This document shows positions 46,447 to 55,567 of a DNA stretch of 64,000 nt, piece by piece; position 1 is the stretch's first letter; the number at the start of each line of letters is the position of its first letter. The position numbers and the translations under genes were made by a program. The DNA comes from Pelagimonas sp. (GTDB lineage Bacteria > Pseudomonadota > Alphaproteobacteria > Rhodobacterales > Rhodobacteraceae), in assembly GCA_025210265.1 (NCBI GenBank), contig JAOASD010000032.1, positions 1 through 64,000 on the forward strand, written 5' to 3'. Below the pieces are notes generated by a model that saw only the letters and a list, made by a program, of their open reading frames with translations, was not told where the DNA came from and made no database searches.

Positions 46447-46908
46447 ATGCCTGAAATCGGGGAACAAATCGCCGCGTTGCCCATGCGCTGGGACGAAAAA
46501 GGGGATCTGCAGATCCTTATGGTGACCTCGCGCGGTACGGGGCGCTGGGTCATGCCCAAAGGCTGGGAAATGGATGGCAAGAAACCCTGGGCCGCCGCCG
46601 AAATCGAGGCGCTCGAAGAGGCCGGGGCCAAGGGCTATATTTCGCATGACTGCATCGGCACCTATCGCTACACCAAGGTGATGAATGACGGCAAAGTCAT
46701 CCCCTGCGTGGTGCGCGTTTACCCGATGATTGTCGAAAAGCTGAAGCGCAACTGGAAAGAGCGCAACCAGCGCACCCGCCGCTGGTTTTCGCCCAAATCC
46801 GCCGCGCGCAAAGTGAACGAGCAGGAATTGTCAGATCTGTTGATGAGTCTGACCAAGCAGCCGCGCAAAGAGCCCATCATCCGCGACTTGCTGAAGCGCG
46901 CGTCCTGA
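46447..46908 (+). CDS. Nudix hydrolase, diphosphoinositol-polyphosphatase-like
   Basis: 153 residues. The Nudix region PKGWEMDGKKPWAAAEIEALEEAGAKG matches the DIPP-type pattern (PKGW, then the EExG end). The arginine of the usual REUXEE core is an isoleucine (IEALEEAG), while the catalytic EE pair is kept. The remaining part (YRYTKVMNDGKVIPCVVRVYPMIVEKLKRNWKERNQRTRRWFSPKSAARKV) is usual for the alphaproteobacterial branch. Hydrolyses a nucleoside diphosphate linked to another group; substrate unknown. Convergent with the flavin reductase gene. Confidence 0.85.
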   Translation: MPEIGEQIAALPMRWDEKGDLQILMVTSRGTGRWVMPKGWEMDGKKPWAAAEIEALEEAGAKGYISHDCIGTYRYTKVMNDGKVIPCVVRVYPMIVEKLKRNWKERNQRTRRWFSPKSAARKVNEQELSDLLMSLTKQPRKEPIIRDLLKRAS

Positions 46909-46920
46909 GTGGGGCGGGTC

Positions 46921-47427
46921 TTATGCGCCCGCCGAAAACCCGCCATAGGCGCCGCCAAAAAACAGCAGGGGATCGCCGTCGCGCATCGCGGCCCGCAGCA
47001 CCCGCCCTAGGACAATGGCGTGGTCGCCGCCATCATGGGTGGCTTCTGACTGGCATTCGAATCGGGCGAGGCAGCCGTCCAGAACCGGCACCCCTTCTGC
47101 GTTGTTGCGCCAGCTGAACTGGTCGAACGGATCAGCCGCGCGGGCAAAGGCCGTGGACATGGCGCTTTGCTCGGCACCCATGACGTGAATCGCGAAATGC
47201 TCTGCGGCCACAAAAAACGGGTAGCGCGAAGAGGATTTGGCCGGGGCCCACATGACCAGCGGCGGATCCAGCGACAGGCTGGAAAAGCTGTTGGCGGTGA
47301 TGCCCATGGGGCCGGTTGGGGTGGCGCAGGTGATCACGGTCACGCCCGTACCAAAGCGCCCCAGCGCGCTGCGAAAGGCGCGCGGGTCTTCGATCGAGGG
47401 GTCAAACTCATGTGGCAAGGCGGTCAT
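46921..47427 (-). CDS. Flavin reductase-like protein
   Basis: 168 residues from the ATG at 47427 (AGGATGAGG ahead). RSALGRFGTGVTVITCATPTGPMGITANSFSSLSLDPPLVMWAPAKSS is the FMN-binding signature of the flavin reductase (RutF/HpaC-type) family, with HDGGDHAIVLGRV near the end. Such proteins supply reduced flavin to a partner monooxygenase; none is adjacent. Confidence 0.88.
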   Translation of the reverse strand: MTALPHEFDPSIEDPRAFRSALGRFGTGVTVITCATPTGPMGITANSFSSLSLDPPLVMWAPAKSSSRYPFFVAAEHFAIHVMGAEQSAMSTAFARAADPFDQFSWRNNAEGVPVLDGCLARFECQSEATHDGGDHAIVLGRVLRAAMRDGDPLLFFGGAYGGFSAGA

Positions 47428-47863
47428 ATCCTCATCCTGTCCCGGCATTCTGCGCGAATTAAGGCCGGAGTCCGGCGGTTGTTGGGGATGCGCGACGTTC
47501 CGGCGCGGCATCGCTGATGCAAGCGATCCGGTCAAGCCCGTTCCTGCAATGCGCGCCCAGCTTAGGCCTGTGCGGCGCACAGAGCACAGAGTGGGGAGCA
47601 GAATTTGGTGCCCGGATCAGGGCGGGGATATAAATCTGATCAGACCTATTCCAAGAGTGATTAAGAATTGATTGATGCGGGAATGCCACAATCAGGCCGC
47701 AATTTGCGCCGGATTTGGTGGTGACGTACCGGATTTCCCCCTGATCTGGGGGGCTTATCCATTTTAGTCTGGCGAAAATGGCGAAATTAAGTTACGCCAG
47801 ACACAGAAAAACAAAAATGACGGACCCAAAAATGGGCTGTCGCAGAGGTAGAGCGGTGTAATT
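47428..47863. other. Divergent intergenic region upstream of the adhesin gene
   Basis: 436 bases with no gene. It becomes AT-rich from about 47610. It contains a 10-base palindrome TCTGATCAGA (47635-47644), a CCCCC/GGGGGG hairpin (47737-47753), and the inverted repeat GTCTGGCG/CGCCAGAC (47767-47802). A GAGGTAGAG site precedes the adhesin ATG. Promoters for the divergent genes must lie here, but clear hexamers were not identified. Confidence 0.5.
47767..47802. promoter_or_regulatory. Operator-like inverted repeat before the adhesin gene
   Basis: Perfect 8-base arms GTCTGGCG (47767-47774) and CGCCAGAC (47795-47802) separated by 20 bases, ending 61 bases before the start codon. It may be a regulator site or a leader hairpin. 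Confidence 0.4.
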
Positions 47864-50800
47864 ATGAGCGCGATTGATTTCGTGATCCGTACGCGTGCGG
47901 GTACTGTAGAGCGTGGCACAGTGGCTGGTGAGGGTCAGGATTTTCTGATCCCTGCGGGCGCGGGCAACGATATTTCCCTCAATCTTCGTCAAAGCGATCT
48001 GCGCAGTTATGACCGCGCGGCGGATGATCTTTTGCTGACCCTGGCGGATGGCCAGGTGATCGTGCTTGAGGGCTATTTTGCCACGGGGGGCGAAGAGGAA
48101 AACCGCCTGTTCCTGTCTGCCGATGGCACGCTGAACGAAGTGACGCTGATCGATGGCGACTCTGGCGCGCTGTATGCGCAATATGGGCCGACCGAGACCT
48201 GGGGCAAATGGAGCCCCTCTGACGAGCTGATTTTTATCGACCAACCGCGCGTTGTCGCAGAGGTGCCGGTCTTTGATCCCGAAGGCGAAGAGGTCAGCAT
48301 GTTGGCCGGTCTGGGTCTGCTGGGTGCGGGCGGTGCGGCCTCTGGTGCGGCTGCGGCTGCGGCTGGTGTGGCCGGGCTGGCGCTGCTGGGCAGCGGTGAT
48401 GGCGAAAGCGGTGGCGATGGCCCGTCCTGGCAGGCCCCCACTGTGGACGACCCGGATGGTCAGTATGACATTGGCGGCGACGACACGCAGGAAATTGTGA
48501 TCACTGGTACGGCCAATCCTGGATCGGTTGTGACGGTTGTGATTGACGGCGTCACGCGCGAAATTCCCGCAGGCGAGGATCGCAGCTGGGAAATCCGGTT
48601 TTCCGGCGATGATTTCCCGCAGGATGGCGATTATCAGGATATTCAGATTTCGGTCGAAGACCCGGATGGCCGTATCACTGTTCTGGACGGCCCGTCTTTT
48701 ACCATCGACACCACGCCTCCGGCGCTGGATGTGTCCAACGGCACTGAAAGCACCGGCGATCTGTTCAATGCCGAAGGGTACGAGACCGGCGTGACGATCA
48801 ACGGCACTGCCGAGGTTGGCTCGGTCCTGACCATCTCGGTCGGGGATTTCAGCACGTCGTTGACCGTGGATAATCCCGATGGCAGCTGGTCCTATACCTT
48901 TGATCCGGCTGTGATGCCGACCGGGGAATACACTCAGAGCGTGGTGATCTCCGCCAAGGACAGCTTTAACAACATCACGACGATCACCGAAACCGTGGTG
49001 ATCGACACCGTGCCGCATCCGCTGGTGATTGATCCGGTGGGTGATGACAATGTGATCAACCTGTCCGAATCCGAGGGCGGGTTCCAGATCACCGGCAGTT
49101 CGACTCCCGGTGCTGTTGTCACCGTGTCCTTTGGCACTGTCAGCCAGCAGGTGACCACCGGTGCCGATGGGCGCTGGAGCCTGTCGGTGTCGCAGGGCGA
49201 TTTTGCTGCGGGGGAATATACCGGCACGATCACGGCCAGCACGGTCGACCAGGCAGGCAACAGCAGCTCGGCCAGCTGGGATGTGCAGATCGACACGGTG
49301 AATGTGGTCAATCTGGGCAATGGCCCGCTGACGGGCGATGATGTGATCAGCGATGCCGAGCTGAATGCAGGCGTGACCCTGACCGGGACAACGCAGGCGG
49401 GGTCTACTGTCACTGTGACCATCGGTGGCGTCACGCTGCCGGCCACGGTTGATGCCAATGGCAACTGGAGCGTCAGTTTCGGCAGCGGCGATCTGACCGC
49501 GGGCAGCTATGCCACGCAGGCGCTGATTTCCTCGACCGATCTGGCCGGGAACACGGTCACCGCCACTCATGATTTCAATGTCGATACCGAGGTCTCGGTG
49601 ACGCTGAACACCGGGTCGGTGGCCACGGATGGCGTGGTCAATGCCTCTGAACGCGCCCCCGGCGTGTTGCTGACCGGCACGGCCGAGCCGGGCTCGTCGG
49701 TGTCTGTCACCGTTGCAGGCACTGAACTGACAGCCACCGTCGCCGCCAATGGCGATTGGAGTGTGACCATCCCGACGGCGCTTGTGCCCGAAGGGGAAAC
49801 CTCGCTGGCGGTTTCGGCCACGGCGACGGATATTGCGGGCAACAGCTCGGTCGCGATTGGCACGATTGCCATCGACACCACGACCAATGTGGGCGTGATG
49901 ACCGCCAATGTGGAAACCGACGGTGTGGTCAATGCCGCAGAGCACAGCGATGGCGTGACCCTGACCGGCAATGCCGAACCGGGGGCCAGCGTGGTTGTGA
50001 CCCTGGGCGCGGTCAGCAAGACCGTGACCGCAGGCAGCGATGGCAGCTGGCAGGCCAGCTGGGGTGCGGCCGAAGTGCCCACCGGCGAAACCACCCTGCC
50101 GGTGACTGCGATTGCCACTGACCTTGCGGGCAACACCGCCACCGCCAGCAGCACGCTGGATGTCGACACGTATGTGCGCAACTTTGGCCTGACCTCGCAG
50201 CCCGGCGGTGCCGATGGCGTGGTCAACGCGGCAGAGGCCCAGCAGGGCCTGACCCTGACCGGGACAACGGAACCGGGTGGCACTGTCATGGTGACGCTGG
50301 GCACGGTGACGCTGCCCGCCAGTGTCGATGCCAGCGGCAACTGGACCGTGACCTATAGCGCAGCGCAGATCCCCATGGGCGAGCAAAGCGTAACCCTGAC
50401 CGCCGTGTCCACCGATCTGGCGGGCAACAGCGAAACCCTGACCCAGCAAGTGTCCATCGACACCGATGCAGGCATCCTGACCATCAGCCCGGCTCCGGTC
50501 GAAGGTGACGATGTGGTCAACTTTGCCGAGGCCTCGGATGGTGTGGTTCTGACCGGCACCTCGAACCCTGGCGAAATGGTCACTGTCACCCTGAATGGTG
50601 TCAGCCACACGGTGCAGACCGCGCCGAATGGCATCTGGACTGCGCCTTTTGGTGCGCATGAGGTCGCTCCGGGTACCTATACCGCCCAGATCACCGCGAC
50701 GATCACCGATACGGCAGGCAACACCCTGACCCGCACCGACAGCGTGCGGATCGACACCGAAGTGCGCAACTTTGCCACCTCGGTCGATCCGATCGAAGGC

Positions 50801-51928
50801 GACAACGTGATCAACCACGCGGAATCGCAAAACGGCGTGACCCTGCAGGGCACCACCGAACCGGGTGGCTCGGTCCAGATCGTGTTTGACGGCATGTCCT
50901 ATGGCGCGACCGTGGATGCGTCCGGCAACTGGAGCGTGGATCTTCCGGCTTCGGCGCTGCCCTCGGGCGAAGTGTCGCTGCCTGCGCAGGTGCTGACCAC
51001 CGATCTGGCGGGCAACACGGCGGAAACGCAGATCACGCTGGTCTTTGACACGCTGGTGAACACGCTGGACATGTCCGACCTGCCGGTCACCGCCGACAAT
51101 GTGATCAACGCAGCCGAGGCCGCCTCGGGCGTGACCCTGAACGGTCAGGTCGAGGCGGGGTCTTCTGTGACCGTGACCATCGGTGGTGTGGCCCATGTGG
51201 CCCATGTGGATCCCAGCGGCAGTTGGCAGGTGGCGATCCCGCCGGAATCCATCCCGACCGGCGATCTGCAGGCCCCCGTGCTGATCGAGGCAACCGACGC
51301 CGCAGGCAACACCACCGCGATCACCGAGCAACTGACCATCGACACCGATGCGCCGAACACTCCGTCTTGGGAAGGGTATGGCCGCAGCCATGCCGGAATC
51401 GACGAGATCCGCACTGAAATTTCGGATGCAAGCATCGAGATCGGCCATGTGGTCGGCGAGACCGTGCAGGACGTGGCCATCGACACTTCGGTGGATATTG
51501 ATGCGCTGGGCCTGACCTATCACAGCTTTGCCAATGAGGTCGCAGATGGTTCGCATCTGGTGCTGATGGCAACGGATACAGCGGGCAACAGCTCGGGCGC
51601 GTATCTGGTGACGGATGATCCCGCGACCTCCGATGTGACCATGACCGACGGTCTGGCGCAGGCGCTGTCGCAGTTCCAGGTGGAAACCATCGACCTCGAC
51701 TTTGCCGAGGATTCGCATCTGACCATCACCGAGGCCCAGATCACCGCCCTGTCCAGCAATTCGGACACGCTGGTGGTCGAAGGCGGCGCAGATGACAGCG
51801 TGACCATCACCGGCGCGCAAAGCGCAGGGACCACGGTGCAGGATGGCGAAACCTACAATGTGTTCTCGCTGGGCGATGCGACGTTGCTGATCGACGACGA
51901 CATCACCAATATCAACGGTTTGGTCTAA
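47864..51928 (+). CDS. Bap-like secreted adhesin with tandem Ig-like repeats
   Basis: 1354 residues. The N-terminus (about 1-140: SAIDFVIRTRAGTVERGTVAGEGQDFLIPAGAGNDISLNL...) resembles the BapA prefix-like domain, ending in an Ala/Gly-rich stretch LAGLGLLGAGGAASGAAAAAAGVAGLALLG (about 147-176). About ten repeats of roughly 90-105 residues follow (about 209-1164). Each has a form of DGVVNAAE..GVTLTGTAEPG..VTVTLGG, a DGSW core, ATDLAGN and an end in IDT, as in bacterial Ig-like domains of large adhesins. The last 190 residues form a distinct C-terminal region ending in GDATLLIDDDITNINGLV, the probable secretion signal. No glycine-rich RTX nonapeptides were found. No Sec signal. Three exporter genes follow, so it should be a type I secretion substrate acting in attachment. 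Confidence 0.85.
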   Translation: MSAIDFVIRTRAGTVERGTVAGEGQDFLIPAGAGNDISLNLRQSDLRSYDRAADDLLLTLADGQVIVLEGYFATGGEEENRLFLSADGTLNEVTLIDGDSGALYAQYGPTETWGKWSPSDELIFIDQPRVVAEVPVFDPEGEEVSMLAGLGLLGAGGAASGAAAAAAGVAGLALLGSGDGESGGDGPSWQAPTVDDPDGQYDIGGDDTQEIVITGTANPGSVVTVVIDGVTREIPAGEDRSWEIRFSGDDFPQDGDYQDIQISVEDPDGRITVLDGPSFTIDTTPPALDVSNGTESTGDLFNAEGYETGVTINGTAEVGSVLTISVGDFSTSLTVDNPDGSWSYTFDPAVMPTGEYTQSVVISAKDSFNNITTITETVVIDTVPHPLVIDPVGDDNVINLSESEGGFQITGSSTPGAVVTVSFGTVSQQVTTGADGRWSLSVSQGDFAAGEYTGTITASTVDQAGNSSSASWDVQIDTVNVVNLGNGPLTGDDVISDAELNAGVTLTGTTQAGSTVTVTIGGVTLPATVDANGNWSVSFGSGDLTAGSYATQALISSTDLAGNTVTATHDFNVDTEVSVTLNTGSVATDGVVNASERAPGVLLTGTAEPGSSVSVTVAGTELTATVAANGDWSVTIPTALVPEGETSLAVSATATDIAGNSSVAIGTIAIDTTTNVGVMTANVETDGVVNAAEHSDGVTLTGNAEPGASVVVTLGAVSKTVTAGSDGSWQASWGAAEVPTGETTLPVTAIATDLAGNTATASSTLDVDTYVRNFGLTSQPGGADGVVNAAEAQQGLTLTGTTEPGGTVMVTLGTVTLPASVDASGNWTVTYSAAQIPMGEQSVTLTAVSTDLAGNSETLTQQVSIDTDAGILTISPAPVEGDDVVNFAEASDGVVLTGTSNPGEMVTVTLNGVSHTVQTAPNGIWTAPFGAHEVAPGTYTAQITATITDTAGNTLTRTDSVRIDTEVRNFATSVDPIEGDNVINHAESQNGVTLQGTTEPGGSVQIVFDGMSYGATVDASGNWSVDLPASALPSGEVSLPAQVLTTDLAGNTAETQITLVFDTLVNTLDMSDLPVTADNVINAAEAASGVTLNGQVEAGSSVTVTIGGVAHVAHVDPSGSWQVAIPPESIPTGDLQAPVLIEATDAAGNTTAITEQLTIDTDAPNTPSWEGYGRSHAGIDEIRTEISDASIEIGHVVGETVQDVAIDTSVDIDALGLTYHSFANEVADGSHLVLMATDTAGNSSGAYLVTDDPATSDVTMTDGLAQALSQFQVETIDLDFAEDSHLTITEAQITALSSNSDTLVVEGGADDSVTITGAQSAGTTVQDGETYNVFSLGDATLLIDDDITNINGLV

Positions 51929-51945
51929 ACGACCTGTGTGTAACG

Positions 51946-51975
51946 TCCGGAGGGCCGGCTGAACCGGCCCCCGGA
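51946..51975 (+). promoter_or_regulatory. Intercistronic stem-loop between adhesin and exporter genes
   Basis: TCCGG-A-GGGCCGG (51946-51958) pairs with CCGGCCC-CCGGA (51964-51975): 12 pairs with one bulged A and a 5-base loop. No T run. It may protect the adhesin mRNA and lower expression of the exporter genes. Confidence 0.6.
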
Positions 51976-52013
51976 TCCCGATAATCATAACTCGCGCCGA
52001 AACGGGGGCACGA

Positions 52014-53354
52014 ATGGCATTGAGCAGGCGGACGATCGGTCTTGGCATCGCGATGACGATGCTGGCCGGATGTATGACGGATACGGGCGGGGGCATTGTC
52101 TCGCGCTTTCGCAATGTGGGCCCGGACAGCGCCGCTGTTCAGGAGGCCGCGCAGGCGGGGCAGGGGGCGCAGACCCAAAAGGCGGTCGTCAAACCGGGCG
52201 AGGCCTCTTTGATCATTCATGCCCTGCAGCAGCGCCCCTCGGTGCTGGAGGCAGGCACACCCTATTCCGAAATCGCGACCTCGGTGATTGCGTCGGATGC
52301 CCGCGTGGCGGAGGCCGAGCTGCGCGTCGCCCAGCTGCGCGCCGAAGCGGCGAAACGCAACTGGCTGCCCAAGATCGGGCCGCGCGTGTCGCTGACCTCG
52401 TTGGGGGATTTTGTTGCGGATCTGGTGATCAATCAGGTGATTTTCGACAATGGCCGCAAAAAGGCCGAGCGCGATCTGGCCAAGGCCAATGTGGAACTGG
52501 CGGCTGTCACGCTGGTCGAGGATGGCAATGATCGGGTTTATGATGCCCTGTCTTTGTATTTGAAATCGCAGGAAAACCGCGCGCTGAACGCCCATTTGGG
52601 CCGCGCGCTGGAGGATATGGCCCATTTCGAATGGGTGATGGATGAACGCGTCAAAGGGGGCGTGTCCAACATGTCCGACCTGAATGTGATGCGTCAGAAA
52701 CTGGCCTCGATCCGTGCCCGCGCAGGCGAGGCGCAAGAGGCCGCTGGCACGGCCCTCGCGGAACTCAACGCCATGTCGGCCCAGCCGTTGGACACGGTGT
52801 CGGGCCTTGGTGGCTTGCGCGATGCATCGGCTGGCGAGGCGCTGGGCGTGTTGCGCGCGCGCGCCGAACGTGAAACCGCCATTGCACAGGCCAAGATCGC
52901 TCGCGCCAGCCATCTGCCGGGCCTTGCGGCCAATGGCAGTGTCGGCCAGTCCGGCCCCAGCTACGGGCTGGAAGTCACAACGGATTCGCTGTTTTCCCTC
53001 GGCACCATGGCCGAGCTGAAAGCGATTGAGGCCAGCAAGCAGATCGCAGATCGCAAAGTGGCCGAGGCGCGCGAGGTCGCAGATCGCGAGATCGCTGCGC
53101 AGCAACGCCAATACGCCGCCTATCAGCGCCAGGCAGCCGAGGCCGTGGTGCTGACCCGTCAGGCAAAGCAAAACCTGGACCTGTTCCGCGCCCAGTATGA
53201 AGGCGGGCAGCGTCAGGTCATGGATGTGGTCGGTGTCTATGAAACCTATGCGAACGCGCTGGAAACCGAGCTAGAGTTGAAATTCAAGGCTGCCCGTGCC
53301 GAATTGGAACTGGCGCGCCTGCGCGGGGCGCTTGCGGAAGGGGCGCAGATTTGA
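52014..53354 (+). CDS. TolC-family outer-membrane lipoprotein of the type I secretion system
   Basis: 446 residues. A lipobox MTMLAGC makes Cys20 the likely lipidated residue. The rest has the two repeated helical-hairpin halves of TolC-like factors: EAELRVAQLRAEAAKRNWLPKIGPRVSLTSLG then DRVYDALSLYLKSQENRALNAHLGRALEDMAHFEWVMDERVKGGVSNMSDLNVMRQKLASIRAR, and again toward the C-terminus. It forms the outer-membrane channel. Its last codon overlaps a TTG start of the ABC gene. Confidence 0.87.
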   Translation: MALSRRTIGLGIAMTMLAGCMTDTGGGIVSRFRNVGPDSAAVQEAAQAGQGAQTQKAVVKPGEASLIIHALQQRPSVLEAGTPYSEIATSVIASDARVAEAELRVAQLRAEAAKRNWLPKIGPRVSLTSLGDFVADLVINQVIFDNGRKKAERDLAKANVELAAVTLVEDGNDRVYDALSLYLKSQENRALNAHLGRALEDMAHFEWVMDERVKGGVSNMSDLNVMRQKLASIRARAGEAQEAAGTALAELNAMSAQPLDTVSGLGGLRDASAGEALGVLRARAERETAIAQAKIARASHLPGLAANGSVGQSGPSYGLEVTTDSLFSLGTMAELKAIEASKQIADRKVAEAREVADREIAAQQRQYAAYQRQAAEAVVLTRQAKQNLDLFRAQYEGGQRQVMDVVGVYETYANALETELELKFKAARAELELARLRGALAEGAQI

Positions 53355-55567
53355 CCTCGACACCGATTTCGGGTCTGGCGGGCAAGGCCCGCGCCATGCT
53401 GAAGGCCGTGCCGGGCGGGGCGGTGGCCAATGCCGCCCGCCGTGCGCCGCGCCATTCAGAGCGCGCCAAAAACCGCGCGGATCTGATCCGCGTGCTGGCT
53501 GGTCGGCTTGGGATCGAAGCGCGTCAGGGTGACGTGCTAGAAGCGTTGACTCAGAATTGCGGCTGCGATGACAGCTATGACGCCCATGCGCTGCGCGAAG
53601 GGCTGCGCGCCGGGGGCCTGCTGGCAGAAATTCACGACACGCCCGAACCGGATGCCACCGCCTGGCCTGCACTGGCCATGATGAGCGGCGGTCAGGTCGT
53701 GCTGGTTCTGGAGCAGGACGATTTTGCCCTGACGCTGTACGAACCGTCCGAGGCCGACAATCGCCAGCGTGTGGCCCTGACTGAATTCCGTCCCTATTTC
53801 ACCGGTCAGATCGTGCGCGCCGAAGCCCCGGTCGAAGAACTGTCCCGCAGCCATGCTAGTGTCGCCGACACCTCTCATTGGTTCTGGGGCCAGTTCGGCC
53901 GCTTTCGCCGCCATTTCGCCGAGGTCGCGCTGGGCAGTTTTGTCGCCAACCTGCTGGCCGTCGCCGTCGCGCTGTTCTCGCTGCAGGTCTATGACCGCGT
54001 GATCCCGCACCAATCCGAAGCCACCCTGTGGGTGCTGGCCGCGGGCGCGGTGCTGGCCCTGCTGCTAGAGGCTTTTCTGAAGATCGCCCGCTCGCAATTG
54101 CTGGACGGGGCGGGGCGACAGATCGACCTTGGCGTGTCGCAATTGCTGATGCAGCGCCTTTTGGGGATGCGCTCGGACCTGCCGGGGCGCTCGCCTTCGC
54201 AGCTGTTTTCCTCGATGCGCGAATTTTCCTCGGTGCGCGAGTTTTTTACGGCCTCGACCGTGGGCGCGCTGGCCGATATTCCGTTCATCTTTGTCTTTCT
54301 CGCGTTGGTCTGGTCCATCGCAGGCAGCGTGGTCTGGGTGCTGATCGCGGGCGGTCTTTTGATGGTCGTGCCGGGGTTCTTCCTGCAGAAACGCATGATC
54401 CGGCTGACGCGGGAAATGCAGGGCGCATCGGCCCGCCAGTCGCGCCTTTTGCAAGAGGTCGTGACCGATCTGGACACGATCAAGACCCAGCGCGGCGAAG
54501 ACCGGTTTTCCCGCCATTGGGAAGAGCTGACCGCCGTTCAGGCGTTGAAATCCTCGCAGCAGCGCAAGCTGGCCGCGACCCTGACTTTCTGGAGCCAGGG
54601 CATCCAGCAGGGCACTTATGTGGCCGCTGTGATCACTGGTACCTACCTTGTTTTTGCAGGCGAATTTACTGTGGGGTCGATCATCGCCACGGGCATCCTG
54701 ACCTCGCGCACGCTGGCGCCGCTGACCCAGCTGTCGGGCATTCTGGCCCGCTGGGGCAATGTGAAAGCCGCGCTTGACGGGTTGGACAGCATCGCCTTTG
54801 TTGCGCAGGACGCCGAAGAGGGCCGGACCTATCTGCGCCGCGAAACCCTGACCGGGCGCTATGAAATCCGCGATGCGACCTACCGCTATGACCCCGAGGG
54901 CGCGGCGGTGCTGGATCTGAAACAGATGGTGATCGAGCCGGGCCAGACGGTGGCTGTTCTGGGCGCAAACGGGTCGGGCAAATCCACACTGTTGAAAACC
55001 CTGACCGGGCTTTACGCCCCCGCCAGCGGCAAGATCCTGATCGACGGTACGGAAATGGCCCAGATCGACCCCCGCGATCTGCGTCGCCGCATCGGCTATC
55101 TGGGGCAGGATGTGCGCCTGTTCCATGGCACACTGCGCGACAATCTGAACCTCAACCTGCTGGAGCGCGACGATGAACGCCTGTTCGAGGCGCTGGATTT
55201 TGCCGGGCTGGGGCAACACGTGAAAAGCCACCCCAAAGGGCTGGATCTGGACATCATGGATGGTGGCGAGGGCCTGTCCGTGGGGCAGCGTCAAAGCATC
55301 GGCTGGGCGCGGCTCTGGCTACAGGATCCCGATATCTGCCTGCTGGATGAACCCACGGCGGCGCTGGATCAGACGCTTGAAAAGACCCTGATTTCGCGGC
55401 TGGAAAGCTGGCTGGACGGGCGCACCGCGGTGATTGCGACGCATCGGGTGCCGATCCTGTCGCTGGCTTCGCGCACGCTGATCCTGGCCAATGGGCGCAT
55501 GGCAATTGACGGACCGCGCGATCAGGTTCTGGATCACCTGCGCAGCGCCGGGCAGGGGGCCGCGTGA
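53351..55567 (+). CDS. Type I secretion ABC transporter (permease/ATPase, LapB-like)
   Basis: 738 residues from a TTG at 53351 that overlaps the TolC-like stop (TTGA) and follows GGAAGGGG; the next in-frame ATG is at 53396. The N-terminal domain (about 40-160) has the length of a C39-peptidase-like domain but not its catalytic set (NCGCDDSYDAHALREGL), so it should bind rather than cleave the substrate. A membrane domain lies at about 180-470. The ATPase has Walker A GANGSGKST (about 537), signature LSVGQRQSIGWARLW (about 642) and Walker B ICLLDEPTAALD. It energises export of the adhesin. Confidence 0.9.
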   Translation: MTSTPISGLAGKARAMLKAVPGGAVANAARRAPRHSERAKNRADLIRVLAGRLGIEARQGDVLEALTQNCGCDDSYDAHALREGLRAGGLLAEIHDTPEPDATAWPALAMMSGGQVVLVLEQDDFALTLYEPSEADNRQRVALTEFRPYFTGQIVRAEAPVEELSRSHASVADTSHWFWGQFGRFRRHFAEVALGSFVANLLAVAVALFSLQVYDRVIPHQSEATLWVLAAGAVLALLLEAFLKIARSQLLDGAGRQIDLGVSQLLMQRLLGMRSDLPGRSPSQLFSSMREFSSVREFFTASTVGALADIPFIFVFLALVWSIAGSVVWVLIAGGLLMVVPGFFLQKRMIRLTREMQGASARQSRLLQEVVTDLDTIKTQRGEDRFSRHWEELTAVQALKSSQQRKLAATLTFWSQGIQQGTYVAAVITGTYLVFAGEFTVGSIIATGILTSRTLAPLTQLSGILARWGNVKAALDGLDSIAFVAQDAEEGRTYLRRETLTGRYEIRDATYRYDPEGAAVLDLKQMVIEPGQTVAVLGANGSGKSTLLKTLTGLYAPASGKILIDGTEMAQIDPRDLRRRIGYLGQDVRLFHGTLRDNLNLNLLERDDERLFEALDFAGLGQHVKSHPKGLDLDIMDGGEGLSVGQRQSIGWARLWLQDPDICLLDEPTAALDQTLEKTLISRLESWLDGRTAVIATHRVPILSLASRTLILANGRMAIDGPRDQVLDHLRSAGQGAA

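Noticed and set aside
47792-52114. A 1440-codon open frame antisense to the whole adhesin gene
   Set aside because: It mirrors the repeats and codon bias of the adhesin on the other strand; its product is low-complexity (His, Arg, Gly-rich), matches no domain and has no ribosome binding site.
53351-53396. Starting the type I ABC transporter at the ATG at 53396
   Set aside because: The TTG at 53351 has a strong ribosome binding site and a stop-start overlap with the TolC-like gene, as expected for a coupled operon.
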